NCBI GenBank assembly: GCA_900467185.1
Contig: UBPA01000003.1
Coordinates: 868,001-932,000, forward strand
Length of the DNA stretch: 64,000 nucleotides
Direction of reading: 5' to 3'
Source: Hyphomicrobiales bacterium
GTDB taxonomy: Bacteria > Pseudomonadota > Alphaproteobacteria > Rhizobiales > Rhizobiaceae
Each line of letters starts with the position of its first letter. Position 1 is the first letter of the stretch. The notes beneath the pieces are model-generated. The model was not told the DNA's origin, did no database searches, and saw nothing but the letters and a program-made list of their open reading frames with translations. Positions 46,290 through 57,182 of the stretch are shown here, piece after piece. The position numbers were made by a program, and so were the translations under genes.

Positions 46290-47294
46290 ATGACGCAGAG
46301 ACAGAAGCCGACGGTCTACATCACCCGCAAGCTGCCCGATATCGTCGAGACCCGCATGCGCGAACTCTTCGATGCCGAACTCAACATCGACGATACGCCG
46401 CGCAGCCAGGAGGCGCTGGCCGCCGCCATGGCCCATGCCGACGTGCTGGTGCCCACCGTCACCGACCGGATCGACGCTGGCCTGATCGAGCAGGCGGGGC
46501 CGCGGCTCAAGCTGATCGCGAGCTTTTCCAATGGCGTCGACAATATCGACGTGGATGCCGCCGCGCGGCGCGGCATCACGGTGACGAACACGCCTGCCGT
46601 GCTCACCGAGGACACGGCCGACATGACGCTGGCGCTCATTCTCGCCGTACCCCGGCGGCTCGTGGAAGGTGCTGCCATTCTCGCCGACCGCCGCCACGAC
46701 TGGGCCGGCTGGTCGCCCAACTGGATGCTCGGACGGCGGATTTCCGGCAAGCGCATCGGCATCGTCGGCATGGGCCGCATCGGCACCGCCGTCGCGCGCC
46801 GCGCCAAGGCCTTCGGTCTCTCCATCCACTATCACAACCGGCACCGCGTCAGCGCGGAGACCGAGGCGTCTCTGGAGGCGACCTATTGGGACAGCCTCGA
46901 CCAGATGCTCGCCCGCGTCGATTTCGTATCGGTCAACTGCCCGTCGACGCCGGCGACCTATCACCTGCTCTCGGCCCGCCGCCTGCAGCTGATGCAGCCG
47001 ACAAGCTATCTCGTCAACACCGCCCGCGGCGGCATCGTGGACGAGGCCGCGCTCATCACGTGCCTGCGCGAGGGCCGCATCGCCGGCGCCGGGCTCGACG
47101 TCTACGAGAACGAGCCGGCCATCAACCCCAAGCTCGTGAAGCTCGCCGCCGAAGGCAAGGTCGTGCTGCTGCCGCATATGGGCTCGGCGACGCTCGAAAG
47201 CCGCGTCGACATGGGCGAAAAGGTCATCATCAACATCCGCACCTTCTTCGACGGTCACCGCCCGCCCGACCGGGTGCTGCCCGGGCGCAATTGA
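46290..47294 (+). CDS. D-2-hydroxyacid dehydrogenase (glyoxylate/D-glycerate type)
   Basis: 334 residues from the ATG at 46290 with GGGGAGA upstream. NAD-binding VGMGRIGTAVARRAKAFGLSIHYHNRHRV, ASFSNGVDNIDVDAAARRGI and TNTPAVLTEDTADMTLALIL define the glycerate/formate dehydrogenase group; catalytic Arg in VNTARGGIVDEA, Glu in DVYENEPAINP and His in LLPHMGSAT are present. Probably reduces glyoxylate or hydroxypyruvate; the second such enzyme in the window besides the one at 26205-27167, from a different subfamily. Confidence 0.88.
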   Translation: MTQRQKPTVYITRKLPDIVETRMRELFDAELNIDDTPRSQEALAAAMAHADVLVPTVTDRIDAGLIEQAGPRLKLIASFSNGVDNIDVDAAARRGITVTNTPAVLTEDTADMTLALILAVPRRLVEGAAILADRRHDWAGWSPNWMLGRRISGKRIGIVGMGRIGTAVARRAKAFGLSIHYHNRHRVSAETEASLEATYWDSLDQMLARVDFVSVNCPSTPATYHLLSARRLQLMQPTSYLVNTARGGIVDEAALITCLREGRIAGAGLDVYENEPAINPKLVKLAAEGKVVLLPHMGSATLESRVDMGEKVIINIRTFFDGHRPPDRVLPGRN

Positions 47295-47380
47295 GCCGTC
47301 ATTTGGGGTTTACGCCACGGCGTCGATCAAGTGGCTGCACGCTCCCGACATGCGTCAAGCACGTTGACGCCGGATCGAAA

Positions 47381-47400
47381 TGTCTTACACTGTCTTACGT
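47381..47400. promoter_or_regulatory. Tandem TGTCTTAC octamers, candidate antitoxin operator
   Basis: Two identical TGTCTTAC octamers with a 10-bp period stand 23-42 bp upstream of the ribbon-helix-helix antitoxin gene. One helical turn spacing of short direct repeats is what RHH repressors bind, so this is a likely autoregulatory operator. Confidence 0.6.
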
Positions 47401-47422
47401 TTTGTGAAGCGGGAGACACCCT

Positions 47423-47683
47423 ATGACCAAGTCGCAAGGATCGGAATCCGTCACTCTCCGCGTGCCCTCGGATATCCTCGCAAGCATTGAGGCCATCGCG
47501 GAAGCAACGGACCGTTCGAGAAGTTACATCATCGTCCGCGCCCTGAAGACGTATCTCCTCAATGAGGGGGCGGATGTCCTGTCTGGAATTCGGGGACGGG
47601 ACCAAATTGCGGCTGGCGAATTCGAGGACATCGACGATCTCATCGCCGATTTGGATAAGATCGTCGCTGGCCAGGCGGCATGA
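47423..47683 (+). CDS. Ribbon-helix-helix antitoxin (ParD/CopG-like)
   Basis: 86 residues. N-terminal RHH motif: SVTLRVPSDILASIEAIAEATDRSRSYIIVRALKTYLLNE, then an acidic flexible tail (GEFEDIDDLIADLDKIV) that would wrap the toxin. It should repress its own operon through the octamers just upstream. The stop overlaps the toxin start by ATGA (47680-47683). Codon and base use are less GC-rich than neighbours. Confidence 0.85.
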   Translation: MTKSQGSESVTLRVPSDILASIEAIAEATDRSRSYIIVRALKTYLLNEGADVLSGIRGRDQIAAGEFEDIDDLIADLDKIVAGQAA

Positions 47684-48015
47684 CGCGAGTCAAGGTTTCG
47701 AGGGAGGCCGCGACCTTCGTCAGGAACGAGGTTGGCTATCTTCGTCGCCGCAACATACAGGCCGCTCAGCGTTTCTCAGAGACCGTCCGGCGTGCGAGAG
47801 ATGTCTTGAGGACGTTCGACGAAGCCGGAAACGTCACGCACGGACTTCAGATCCGTGGCGGGCTGACCCTCGTCGTCGATACCTATCTTTTCGATTACAT
47901 ACGCGAAGACGGCGTTGTTAACATCATAGCCGTTCGACATGGCCGGATGCTTCAGCTCACACCGATCGTCGAGGACGACATCACCGACGGCCTTGCCATG
48001 GACGAGTTCTCTTGA
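47680..48015 (+). CDS. ParE/RelE family toxin
   Basis: 111 residues, RelE/ParE fold: VKVSREAATFVRNEVGYLRRRNIQAAQRFSETVRRARDVLRTF followed by strands GLTLVVDTYLFDYIREDGVVNIIAVRHGRM, where the VVNIIAVRHGR strand is the family signature. It would poison gyrase or cleave mRNA at the ribosome; the sequence does not decide. The C-terminal tail (LTPIVEDDITDGLAMDEFS) is acidic and unusually long. Convergent with the moeB/thiF gene. Confidence 0.85.
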   Translation: MTRVKVSREAATFVRNEVGYLRRRNIQAAQRFSETVRRARDVLRTFDEAGNVTHGLQIRGGLTLVVDTYLFDYIREDGVVNIIAVRHGRMLQLTPIVEDDITDGLAMDEFS

Positions 48016-48115
48016 ATCTCCTCCCATAACGTAAGATGGAAAGACGTTCTGCTTCGGCCATCCTGCACACCTCTGCCATCATGCGCAGTACCATGGACGC
48101 GAAGGCAGAGTGCGC

Positions 48116-48880
48116 TCAAAGATCCGCATGGCGCCGCCTGTAGCGGATGGTTTCGAACCGGGCGGCCAGCGCGTCGTAGAGCAGCAGGCGGCCGACGAGG
48201 GGGTCTCCGGCGCCGGTAACGAGCTTCACCACCTCCATGGCCTGCAGCGTGCCGATGACGCCGGTCAACGCGCCGACGATGCCGGCCTCCGCGCAGGAGG
48301 GCACCGTGCCGGGCGGCGGCGCCGCGGGAAAGAGATCGCGGTAGCGCGGCGCCTGCCGGCCGCCCGCGTCCGATGTCCACGGCATAAGCACCGTCAGCGA
48401 CCCGTCGAAGCGGCCGACCGCGCCGGTGACGAGAGGGATGCGCAGGGTTTCCGCCGCCTCGGCCACGAGATAGCGCGTCTCGAAATTGTCGGAGCCATCG
48501 ACCACGATGTCGTAACCGGCGAGCGTTTCGGAAGCGGTCTCGGATGTGAGCCGGAACGGCAGCGGGCAAACGGTCACATGCGGGTTCAGTCGCGCCACGG
48601 TGTCCCGCGCGCTCTCCACCTTGGGCGTGCCGACCGCTGCGGTCTGGTGGACCACCTGGCGCTGGAGGTTCGACAGCGACACGACATCGTCGTCCACGAT
48701 ACCGAGCGTGCCGATGCCGGCGGCGGCGAGATAGAGGATGACGGGGGCGCCGAGGCCGCCTGCGCCGACCACCAGCACGCGCGCCGCCTTCAGCGCCTGC
48801 TGCCCCTGCCCGCCGATTTCCGGCAGCAGGATATGACGGGAATAGCGGTCGATCTCCTGCGACGTCAGCGGCTCAGCCAT
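48116..48880 (-). CDS. moeB: MoeB/ThiF family adenylyltransferase
   Basis: 254 residues from the ATG at 48880, overlapping the recF stop by 8 bases. Rossmann motif VLVVGAGGLGAPVILYLAAAGIG, SLSNLQRQVVHQ, ARLNPHV, and VDGSDNFETRYLVAEA are E1-like hallmarks; the SCAEAGIVGALTGVIGTLQAMEVVKLV segment carries the conserved Cys. It activates the C-terminus of a ubiquitin-like sulfur carrier (MoaD or ThiS). No rhodanese domain and no obvious CxxC zinc pairs. Which carrier it serves is not shown. Confidence 0.85.
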   Translation of the reverse strand: MAEPLTSQEIDRYSRHILLPEIGGQGQQALKAARVLVVGAGGLGAPVILYLAAAGIGTLGIVDDDVVSLSNLQRQVVHQTAAVGTPKVESARDTVARLNPHVTVCPLPFRLTSETASETLAGYDIVVDGSDNFETRYLVAEAAETLRIPLVTGAVGRFDGSLTVLMPWTSDAGGRQAPRYRDLFPAAPPPGTVPSCAEAGIVGALTGVIGTLQAMEVVKLVTGAGDPLVGRLLLYDALAARFETIRYRRRHADL

Positions 48881-50015
48881 GCCCCGGCCCTCCCTCGAAA
48901 ACCTGCCCGTCGGCAACCGTCAGAAACTGGGCGCGATCGCCCAGCGCCGAAAACATGGCACGATCGGTGCCGGTCATGAAGGCCTGCCCGCCGAGATCGT
49001 CGACGATATCGAACAGCGCCGCCCGGCGGCCGGCATCGAGATGCGCGGCGATCTCATCGAGCAGCAGCACGGGCGCATGGCCCGTGAGGTCTGCCACGAG
49101 CCTTGCGTGCGCGAGCACCAGACCGACGAGCAGCGCCTTCTGCTCGCCTGTCGAGCAGCGCTCGGCCTCGATGTCCTTCGCCCGGTGGCGGATCAGGAGA
49201 TCGCTGCGGTGCGGGCCTTCGAGCGTGCGCCCTGCGGCCCCGTCGCGCCAGCGGCCGGTGCGCAGCCGCTCCAGATAGTCCTCCTCCAGATCGAAGGCCG
49301 GGCGGTGCCATTCGCCGTCGAGGAAGCCGGACAGCGCGAGATCCGCTTTCGGAAACGTCCCGTCGTCCGGGCTGCGATCGATGAGGGCTGCCAGCAGGCC
49401 GAGCATTTCGTTGCGGGCGAGCGCCATGGCGATGCCGAGTTCGGCCAGCTGGCGCTCCAGCCCGGTCAGCCAGACCGGATCGGCACCATGCTCCGACAGA
49501 AGCTTGTTGCGGCTGCGCATGGCGCGCTCGAAATCGGTCGCCCGCCGTCCGTGGTCCGGATCGAGCGAGAGGACGAGCCGGTCGAGAAAGCGGCGCCGGT
49601 CGCCGGAGGCTCCGGTGAACAGCCCGTCCATGGCCGGCGTCAGCCACAGGACGCGCAGATGGTCGAGAAGCTCGTCGATCGCCTTGGCATTGGTGCCGTT
49701 GAGCCGCAGGCGGCGCGCCTGCCCCTCCTCGGTTCCGAAGGTCCCCGTGCCGATCTCGACATCGCCCTGCATGCCCTCGATGGCGGCGAAGATCGAAAAC
49801 CCCGCCTCCGCGCCGACGCGCGGCACGTCGGCATAGGCCGCGCGGCGCAGGCCCCGCCCCGGCGACAGGAAGGAAACGGCCTCCATGAGATTGGTCTTGC
49901 CGGCGCCGTTCTCGCCCGTCAACACCACATGGCGTGCGTCGAGATCGAGCGAAAGCGCCGCGTAATTGCGGAAATCGCCGAGCTTCAGACGGGACAAGGA
50001 GACTTTTTGCGGCAT
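48873..50015 (-). CDS. recF: DNA replication/repair protein RecF
   Basis: 380 residues from the ATG at 50015 giving MPQKVSLSRLKLGDFRNYAALSL; longer frames upstream are not supported. Walker A GENGAGKTN (residues 34-42), ABC-like signature STGEQKALLVGLVLAHA, Walker B VLLLDEIAAHLD and TGTDRAMFSALGD. It loads RecA at gaps. Not next to dnaN or gyrB here, as is usual for rhizobia; moeB/thiF is coupled to it instead. Confidence 0.94.
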   Translation of the reverse strand: MPQKVSLSRLKLGDFRNYAALSLDLDARHVVLTGENGAGKTNLMEAVSFLSPGRGLRRAAYADVPRVGAEAGFSIFAAIEGMQGDVEIGTGTFGTEEGQARRLRLNGTNAKAIDELLDHLRVLWLTPAMDGLFTGASGDRRRFLDRLVLSLDPDHGRRATDFERAMRSRNKLLSEHGADPVWLTGLERQLAELGIAMALARNEMLGLLAALIDRSPDDGTFPKADLALSGFLDGEWHRPAFDLEEDYLERLRTGRWRDGAAGRTLEGPHRSDLLIRHRAKDIEAERCSTGEQKALLVGLVLAHARLVADLTGHAPVLLLDEIAAHLDAGRRAALFDIVDDLGGQAFMTGTDRAMFSALGDRAQFLTVADGQVFEGGPGHG

Positions 50016-50079
50016 GCCGACCGGCTCTAAGCCCTCTTGCGATGTCTGACAAGCACCGTGGCTGGCACCGCTGGTTTGC

Positions 50080-50814
50080 TCATTCGTCGTCACCGGTCTC
50101 GATGCCGTCGAGCTCGGGATAGTGGCGGAAGATGCAGGATTCGTTGAAGGGAATGCGCCGGTCGGAGGCGCGGTAGGCGGCGATGTTCGGCAGGCTTGCC
50201 ACGTAGGCGCGCAGCGCATCGAGATGCGGCCAGCGCGCGCCATAGGCCGTCATGGCGTTCGGGAAGGCATAGTGCAGGCCTTCCAGCAGGTGATGCAGCG
50301 ACAGATCGCCGTAGGAGAGCGCATGGCCGATGACATGCTGCGGCCCTGCCGGATTGGCGGACAGCATGCGCTCGAAGTGGTCGAGGTATTTCGGGATGCG
50401 GGCGGTGCGGAAATCGGCGGCACGGCGTTTCGCTTCCGGCTTCTGGTCCTCATAGTAGAGGCCGGTCGCCACGGGGTGATGCGTGTCGTGCGCCTCCGTC
50501 ACCATATCGGCGATCGTCATCTGCAGCGCGTTCAGGCGGTGGCGCTCGCCTTCGCTCTCCGGCGCAAGGCCGAGGCGGGGTCCGAGATAGAAGAGGATAT
50601 TGGCCGTCTGCGAGAGTATCAGGTCGCCGTCCTTCAGGAACGGCGGCGCAAACGGCGCGTCGGCCCGATCGTCCTCCAGGATCTCCAGCATCCGGTCGGT
50701 GCCGTCTTGCCGGCGGGCGACGTCGATATAGGCGGCGCCCGCCTGCTCCAGCGCCAGCCGCACGAACTCGCCGCGACCGGGAAGCCCGTCCCAGTAATAG
50801 AGCGCATAGGTCAT
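50080..50814 (-). CDS. Glutathione S-transferase family protein
   Basis: 244 residues from the ATG at 50814; an ATG three codons earlier sits directly on the GAGAGG ribosome site and is less likely. Thioredoxin-like N-domain (TYALYYWDGLPGRGEFVRLALEQAGAAYIDV, with PPFLKDGDLILSQTANILFYLG containing the Gln-Thr glutathione contact) and an all-helical C-domain (GHALSYGDLSLHHLLEGL with the capping-box Asp). The Tyr near residue 6 suggests a sigma/alpha-like active site. Sits downstream of dnaJ behind a terminator. Confidence 0.87.
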   Translation of the reverse strand: MTYALYYWDGLPGRGEFVRLALEQAGAAYIDVARRQDGTDRMLEILEDDRADAPFAPPFLKDGDLILSQTANILFYLGPRLGLAPESEGERHRLNALQMTIADMVTEAHDTHHPVATGLYYEDQKPEAKRRAADFRTARIPKYLDHFERMLSANPAGPQHVIGHALSYGDLSLHHLLEGLHYAFPNAMTAYGARWPHLDALRAYVASLPNIAAYRASDRRIPFNESCIFRHYPELDGIETGDDE

Positions 50815-50906
50815 GGCGGGCATCCTCTCGTCTCACGCATCGATCGTCTTCATCGTGTTCAAGAAATGGGGCGGATCGCAACCATGGCAATGACGTCCGT
50901 CCTCAT

Positions 50907-50939
50907 GAAAAAGGCCGGAAACATTCCTGCTTCCGGCCT
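50907..50939 (-). terminator. Intrinsic terminator after dnaJ
   Basis: On the minus strand a 9-bp stem (AGGCCGGAA / TTCCGGCCT, 10-nt loop) followed by a run of T's just downstream of the dnaJ stop. Confidence 0.85.
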
Positions 50940-50961
50940 CGTTGATGCGTGTCCGTCCAAA

Positions 50962-52089
50962 TCAGCCCTCGAAGAACTCCTTCATCCGGGCGAAGAATCC
51001 GGCGGATTCAGGGTTGTTGTCCTTCGACGAGATCTCGGCGAATTCCTCGAGCAGCTCGCGCTGGCGCTTGGTCAGCTTCTGCGGCGTTTCGATGCCGATC
51101 TGGATGTAGAGATCGCCCACCTGCGTCGAGCGCAGCACCGGCATGCCCTTGCCCTTCAGGCGAAACTGCTTGCCGGCCTGCGTGCCCTCGGGAACGGTGA
51201 CGCGCGACTTGGTGCCGTCGAGCGTCTGCACGTCGAACTTGCCGCCGAGCGTCGCCGTCGTCATCGAGATCGGCACGCTGCAATAGAGGTCCGCGCCATC
51301 GCGCTGGTAGAACTCATGCGGCTTGACCGAGAGGAAGATGTAGAGATCGCCGGAGGGACCGCCGCGAAGACCGGCCTCGCCCTCGCCCGACAGGCGGATG
51401 CGGGTGCCGTCCTCGATGCCGGCGGGGATGTTGACCGACAGCGAGCGCTCTTCGGTGACACGGCCCTGGCCGTGGCACTTGGTGCAGGGATCGGGAATGA
51501 TCGTGCCGCGGCCCTGGCAGGTCGGGCAGGTCCGCTCGATTGAGAAGAACCCTTGCGCGGCGCGCACGCGGCCGGAGCCCTGGCAGGTGCCGCAAGTCGT
51601 CGGCTTCGTCCCGGGCTTGGCGCCCGAGCCCGAACAGACGTCGCAGGTGATCGAGGTGGGGACGCGGATCTGCGCGGTCTTGCCGGCATAGGCCTCCTCC
51701 AGCGTGATCTCCATGTTGTAGCGGAGATCGGCGCCGCGTTCGCGGCCACCGGACGAGCGCTGGCGCTGGCGTCCGCCGCCCATCATCTCGCCGAAAATGT
51801 CCTCGAAGATATCCGAGAAGCCCGCCGCACCACCACCCATGCCGGCGCCGCCGCCCATGCCGCCCTGCTCGAAGGCAGCGTGGCCGTAGCGGTCGTAGGC
51901 GGCCCGCTTCTGCGGGTCCTTCAGCGTTTCATAGGCCTGGTTGATTTCCTTGAAGGTCTTCTCGGATTCCGCATCGCCCGGATTCTTGTCCGGATGGTAT
52001 TTCATCGCCAGCTTGCGGAAGGCGCTTTTCAGCTCCTTCTCGTCAGCCGTCTTTGCAACACCGAGTGTTTCGTAAAGATCACGTTTCAT
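50962..52089 (-). CDS. dnaJ: Chaperone protein DnaJ
   Basis: 375 residues. J-domain with the HPD triad ([11 protein letters not shown]), Gly/Phe-rich linker ([16 protein letters not shown]), four zinc-binding CxxCxGxG repeats ([32 protein letters not shown]) and the C-terminal substrate-binding domains. Stimulates DnaK ATP hydrolysis. Lies 269 bp after dnaK on the same strand, with a strong terminator between, so it needs readthrough or its own promoter. Confidence 0.97.
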   Translation of the reverse strand: MKRDLYETLGVAKTADEKELKSAFRKLAMKYHPDKNPGDAESEKTFKEINQAYETLKDPQKRAAYDRYGHAAFEQGGMGGGAGMGGGAAGFSDIFEDIFGEMMGGGRQRQRSSGGRERGADLRYNMEITLEEAYAGKTAQIRVPTSITCDVCSGSGAKPGTKPTTCGTCQGSGRVRAAQGFFSIERTCPTCQGRGTIIPDPCTKCHGQGRVTEERSLSVNIPAGIEDGTRIRLSGEGEAGLRGGPSGDLYIFLSVKPHEFYQRDGADLYCSVPISMTTATLGGKFDVQTLDGTKSRVTVPEGTQAGKQFRLKGKGMPVLRSTQVGDLYIQIGIETPQKLTKRQRELLEEFAEISSKDNNPESAGFFARMKEFFEG

Positions 52090-52297
52090 GTGGTCGCGCG
52101 TATCCCGTTGAACCGCGGCGACAGGACCGGCCGTCGGTCGTCGCCAGATTTCCTTGAGCCAGATGTCGTATCGCCGAATGCCCTTGACAAGGATTTAGGA
52201 AATCCCGGCCTCCGATACCATAGCGAATCCGCGCCGGTTCCGGCTTTTTCGACGAAATGAAGGCAAGATCCATGCCTGCGTCGATTTTCGACACTCA

Positions 52298-52336
52298 CGA
52301 AAAAGGCCCGGAACGTTCGCTCCGGGCCCCTTTTCG
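52298..52336 (-). terminator. Intrinsic terminator after dnaK
   Basis: Stem of about 11 bp (AAAAGGCCCGGA / TCCGGGCC-type arms) with flanking A and T runs immediately downstream of dnaK on the minus strand; A/T runs on both sides could make it work in either direction. Confidence 0.85.
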
Positions 52337-52358
52337 TGGCGTGAGGCCCTTGGACCCC

Positions 52359-54278
<1,920 letters not shown>

Positions 54279-54389
54279 GTCGTTCTCTCCTTGCAGCGGA
54301 CTGTCGGAACCCGGTCAGGCATTCGTGCGACAGCCCCTAGGGATGCTCTTGTCGTGTTGTGCCGCGGCCCGGAAGCCTTGGACGTGCGG

Positions 54390-54421
54390 CGTATATAAGG
54401 ACGGGTTTTTTGCTGTGCAAG
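54390..54421 (-). promoter_or_regulatory. RpoH (sigma-32)-type heat-shock promoter of dnaK
   Basis: On the minus strand CTTGCA (54421-54416), 16 bp, then CTTATATACG (54399-54390). The second element fits the rhizobial RpoH -10 consensus CYTATNTNNG at every fixed position and the first differs from CTTGAA by one base. It is 112 bp upstream of the dnaK ATG, leaving a leader of about 100 nt. Confidence 0.72.
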
Positions 54422-54509
54422 GCGTCGCAAGCCCTGAAGACGGTGAAAAGAAATGCGGAGACGAAAGAGTTTAGACCGCTTTCCGGATCCGCATGTCCGA
54501 GGGCCGCCG

Positions 54510-56771
54510 TCAACCCCCGGTCAGGATATCGAAGAGGGTCGTGCGGCGCGTCTGCGGCGTGCCGCCGGTCGTCTGACCGACATCGGCCGGCGGTACCGGA
54601 CCACCTTCCGCAGCATCCACCGGGCCGCCTTGCCCGCGCGGCATGTCGGACGGCGGCATCTCGGCATCCGCCACCGGCGCATCGGGGTAGACATCCCTGG
54701 GCTTCTGCCCGAACGCGCCGGAAATGACGTCGCCGATCGTGCGCTGGATGCCGGGATCGTCGAAAGAGGGCTGGATGCCCTTGGTGCCGAAGATCGGCGA
54801 GGGCGTGAGCCCCTCATGCGCTTCGGTCATGTAGGTATGCCAGGCTTTCGCCGGCAGCCCGCCCCCCGTCACCTTCTTCATCGAGGTGCCGTCGTCGTTG
54901 CCGAACCAGACGCCCGTCGTCAGGTTGTTGGTAAAGCCGACGAACAGCGCATCGCGGAAGGACTGGGTGGTGCCCGACTTGCCGGCGGCCTGCCAGCCCT
55001 TGAGCTTGGCGTTCTTGCCCGTGCCGCGCTCCACCACGCCCACCATCATCTGGTTCATCTCCGAGACGATCTCGGGATCGAGCACGCGCGGCGGGTTGTC
55101 GTAGGTGTTCTCGTAGAGAACCTTGCCGTCGGCCGTCGTCACCCGCTTGACGATGTGCGGCGTCGCCTTGAAGCCGCCGTTCATGAACGGCGCGTAAGCC
55201 GAGGTGAGCTCCAGCAGGCTGACCTCGGAGGTCCCCAGCGCAATGGAGGCATTCGCCTGCAGCTCCGATTCGATGCCGAGGCGATGGGCAAGCTTTGCCA
55301 CCTGCGGCGGGCCGACCTCCATGACGAGCTGGGCTGCGATGGTGTTGAGCGAATTGGCGAGCGCGTCGGCCAGCGACACCTCGCCGCGATACTTCTGATC
55401 GTAGTTTTCCGGCGTCCACTTGCCGATGCGCACCGGCGCATCGTTGCGGATCGACATGGGCGTGCGCCCGATCTCCATGGCCGCGGCATAAACGAAAGGC
55501 TTGAAGGCAGAACCCGGCTGGCGCTTGGCCTTGACCGCGCGGTCGAACTGGCTTTCGGCATAGTCGCGTCCGCCGACCAGCGCCCGGATCGCGCCCGTCG
55601 CATCCACCGACACGAGCGCTGCCTGCGAGGCACGCGATTTCGCGCCGCTCTCCTTCAGCATGTCGGAGAGGGTCTTTTCGGCCTTGGCTTCCAGATCGAG
55701 ATCGAGCGTGGTTTCCACGACCAGATCCTGCTTGACGGCACCGACGAGGCCGGGAAGCTGGTCCATCACCAGATCGGCGGCATAATATTGCGCGCCGGAC
55801 CAGAAGCTCTTCGCCTTGGTCGGCGGCTGCGACATCGCGGTCTTCACCTCGTCGTCGGTGATCAGCCCCTCTTCGCGCATGGCGCCCAGCACCACCTGCG
55901 CCCGCTCCTCGGCCGCCTTCGGATCGCGCGCCGGCGACAGGCGCGAGGGCGCCTTCAGCAAGCCGGCGAGAAGGGCGGCCTCGCCGAGGTTTACGTCGCG
56001 CGCGGATTTGTTGAAATAGCGCTGCGAGGCGGCCTCGACGCCATAGGCATTCGAGCCGAAGAAGACGCGGTTGAGATACATGGCAAGGATCTGGTCCTTG
56101 GAGTATTTCTGCTCCAGCCAGAAGGCGAGCAGCACCTCCTGCACCTTGCGCTCCAGCGTGCGCTCCGGTGACAGAAACAGGTTCTTGGCCAGCTGCTGCG
56201 TCAGCGTGGAGCCGCCCTGCACCATGCGGCCGGTGGTCACGTTGGTGATCATGGCCCGCGCCAGACCCAGCGGATCGACGCCGAAATGGGAATAGAAGCG
56301 CCGGTCCTCGATGGCCATGACGGCCTGGGGAATGAAGGGCGACATATCCTCGAGCGCGATCGCCTCGCCGCCGGTGGCGCCGCGATTGGCGAGCGTGTCG
56401 CCGTTGACGGCCAGGATCTTCACGTTCGGCGGCCGCTCGGGAATGGTCCAGCTGGTCGCGTTCGGCATGCGCGAGCCGTAATAGAGCACGAGACCGCCGA
56501 TCCCCATCGCGCCCCAGATACCGGCGACGATGCACCAGTAGACGAAGGCGCGCAGGAAGCCGAACAGGCCGCCGCCGCCCCGCCGCCCGCCGCGCCCCTT
56601 TAAGGATCGGCGCGCGGTCTTGCCGCTGCTCTTCGACCTGGTGGGTTTGGAGGATTTGGACGCTGTCGGCCGTCCGCTCACGCGGTCACTCGCATCGACG
56701 CGGAATCCCCCGTCGTCACCGCTCGAAAAGGACGGATCGATGCGGGGACGTGAACGCGATGTGCCTGCCAT
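54510..56771 (-). CDS. Class A penicillin-binding protein (PBP1A-type, transglycosylase/transpeptidase)
   Basis: 753 residues from the ATG at 56771. A basic, Ser/Lys/Gly-rich cytoplasmic tail of about 70 residues, one membrane helix, then the GT51 transglycosylase domain (IEDRRFYSHFGVDPLGLARA with catalytic Glu, GGSTLTQQLAKNLFLSPERTLERKVQE) and the transpeptidase domain (active Ser in QPGSAFKPF, SLNTIAAQ as SxN, GKSGTT as KTG). The C-terminal 80 residues are Pro/Gly-rich. Polymerises and cross-links peptidoglycan. Upstream of dnaK on the same strand but with a promoter between. Confidence 0.93.
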   Translation of the reverse strand: MAGTSRSRPRIDPSFSSGDDGGFRVDASDRVSGRPTASKSSKPTRSKSSGKTARRSLKGRGGRRGGGGLFGFLRAFVYWCIVAGIWGAMGIGGLVLYYGSRMPNATSWTIPERPPNVKILAVNGDTLANRGATGGEAIALEDMSPFIPQAVMAIEDRRFYSHFGVDPLGLARAMITNVTTGRMVQGGSTLTQQLAKNLFLSPERTLERKVQEVLLAFWLEQKYSKDQILAMYLNRVFFGSNAYGVEAASQRYFNKSARDVNLGEAALLAGLLKAPSRLSPARDPKAAEERAQVVLGAMREEGLITDDEVKTAMSQPPTKAKSFWSGAQYYAADLVMDQLPGLVGAVKQDLVVETTLDLDLEAKAEKTLSDMLKESGAKSRASQAALVSVDATGAIRALVGGRDYAESQFDRAVKAKRQPGSAFKPFVYAAAMEIGRTPMSIRNDAPVRIGKWTPENYDQKYRGEVSLADALANSLNTIAAQLVMEVGPPQVAKLAHRLGIESELQANASIALGTSEVSLLELTSAYAPFMNGGFKATPHIVKRVTTADGKVLYENTYDNPPRVLDPEIVSEMNQMMVGVVERGTGKNAKLKGWQAAGKSGTTQSFRDALFVGFTNNLTTGVWFGNDDGTSMKKVTGGGLPAKAWHTYMTEAHEGLTPSPIFGTKGIQPSFDDPGIQRTIGDVISGAFGQKPRDVYPDAPVADAEMPPSDMPRGQGGPVDAAEGGPVPPADVGQTTGGTPQTRRTTLFDILTGG

Positions 56772-56925
56772 ACCGGGATGTGACCGCTCCGTGTGTGCGC
56801 TGAAAGACAAGGCGACCGGCAAGCCGCCCAAGCCGTCGCAGGGTGCGGTGAACTGTAAATGCGGCGATTTAAGGGGGCGTTAACGACACGCTTGCGCACC
56901 CGGAGGCGGGTTTGCGGCGATGAAA

Positions 56926-56988
56926 GCGTTCGTCGCGGCAACGAAGGCGTTCGTCGCGGCAACGAAGGCGTTCGTCGCGGCAACGAAG
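56926..56988 (+). repeat. Three perfect tandem 21-bp repeats
   Basis: Three identical 21-bp units (56926-56946, 56947-56967, 56968-56988). Each unit can form a small hairpin (TTCGT / ACGAA). They lie in the 310-bp gap between the PBP gene and a 24-codon peptide gene. The copies also read open in frame with the peptide, encoding AFVAATK three times, which probably reflects the 21-bp unit rather than a real protein. Confidence 0.93.
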
Positions 56989-57081
56989 AGGGATGCGGCG
57001 CGCATCCTGCTGCCGGAGCGTGCAAAATGGAACGAAACCGGGAATCACGCGTTCGTTACATGTCAAACAAGGGAACCCGTC

Positions 57082-57156
57082 ATGAACAATATCATCTATA
57101 TCGTCGGACTGGTCGTCGTCGTTCTCGCCGTCCTCTCGTTCTTCGGACTGCGCTGA
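57082..57156 (+). CDS. 24-residue single-helix membrane peptide
   Basis: Starts MNNIIYIVGLVVVVLAVLSF and ends in LR after one hydrophobic helix. An AAGGGA ribosome site lies 8-12 bases before the ATG and an intrinsic terminator follows 27 bp after the stop, so it looks like a complete one-gene unit. Similar tiny peptides are annotated in rhizobia as conserved hypothetical proteins, to my memory. Role unknown; small membrane peptides often tune transporters or sensor kinases. An in-frame extension to 56920 across the tandem repeats is possible but unlikely. Confidence 0.72.
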   Translation: MNNIIYIVGLVVVVLAVLSFFGLR

Positions 57157-57182
57157 GCCGGTATCGACCCGCCTGAAGCCTC

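Noticed and set aside
56926-56988. 21-bp tandem repeats considered as a CRISPR or iteron origin
   Set aside because: There are only three directly adjacent copies without spacers, and no replication gene is nearby.
56920-57156. 78-codon frame spanning the tandem repeats and the membrane peptide
   Set aside because: A 21-bp repeat cannot break the frame, so openness is weak evidence. The ribosome site and hydrophobic peptide start support the ATG at 57082.
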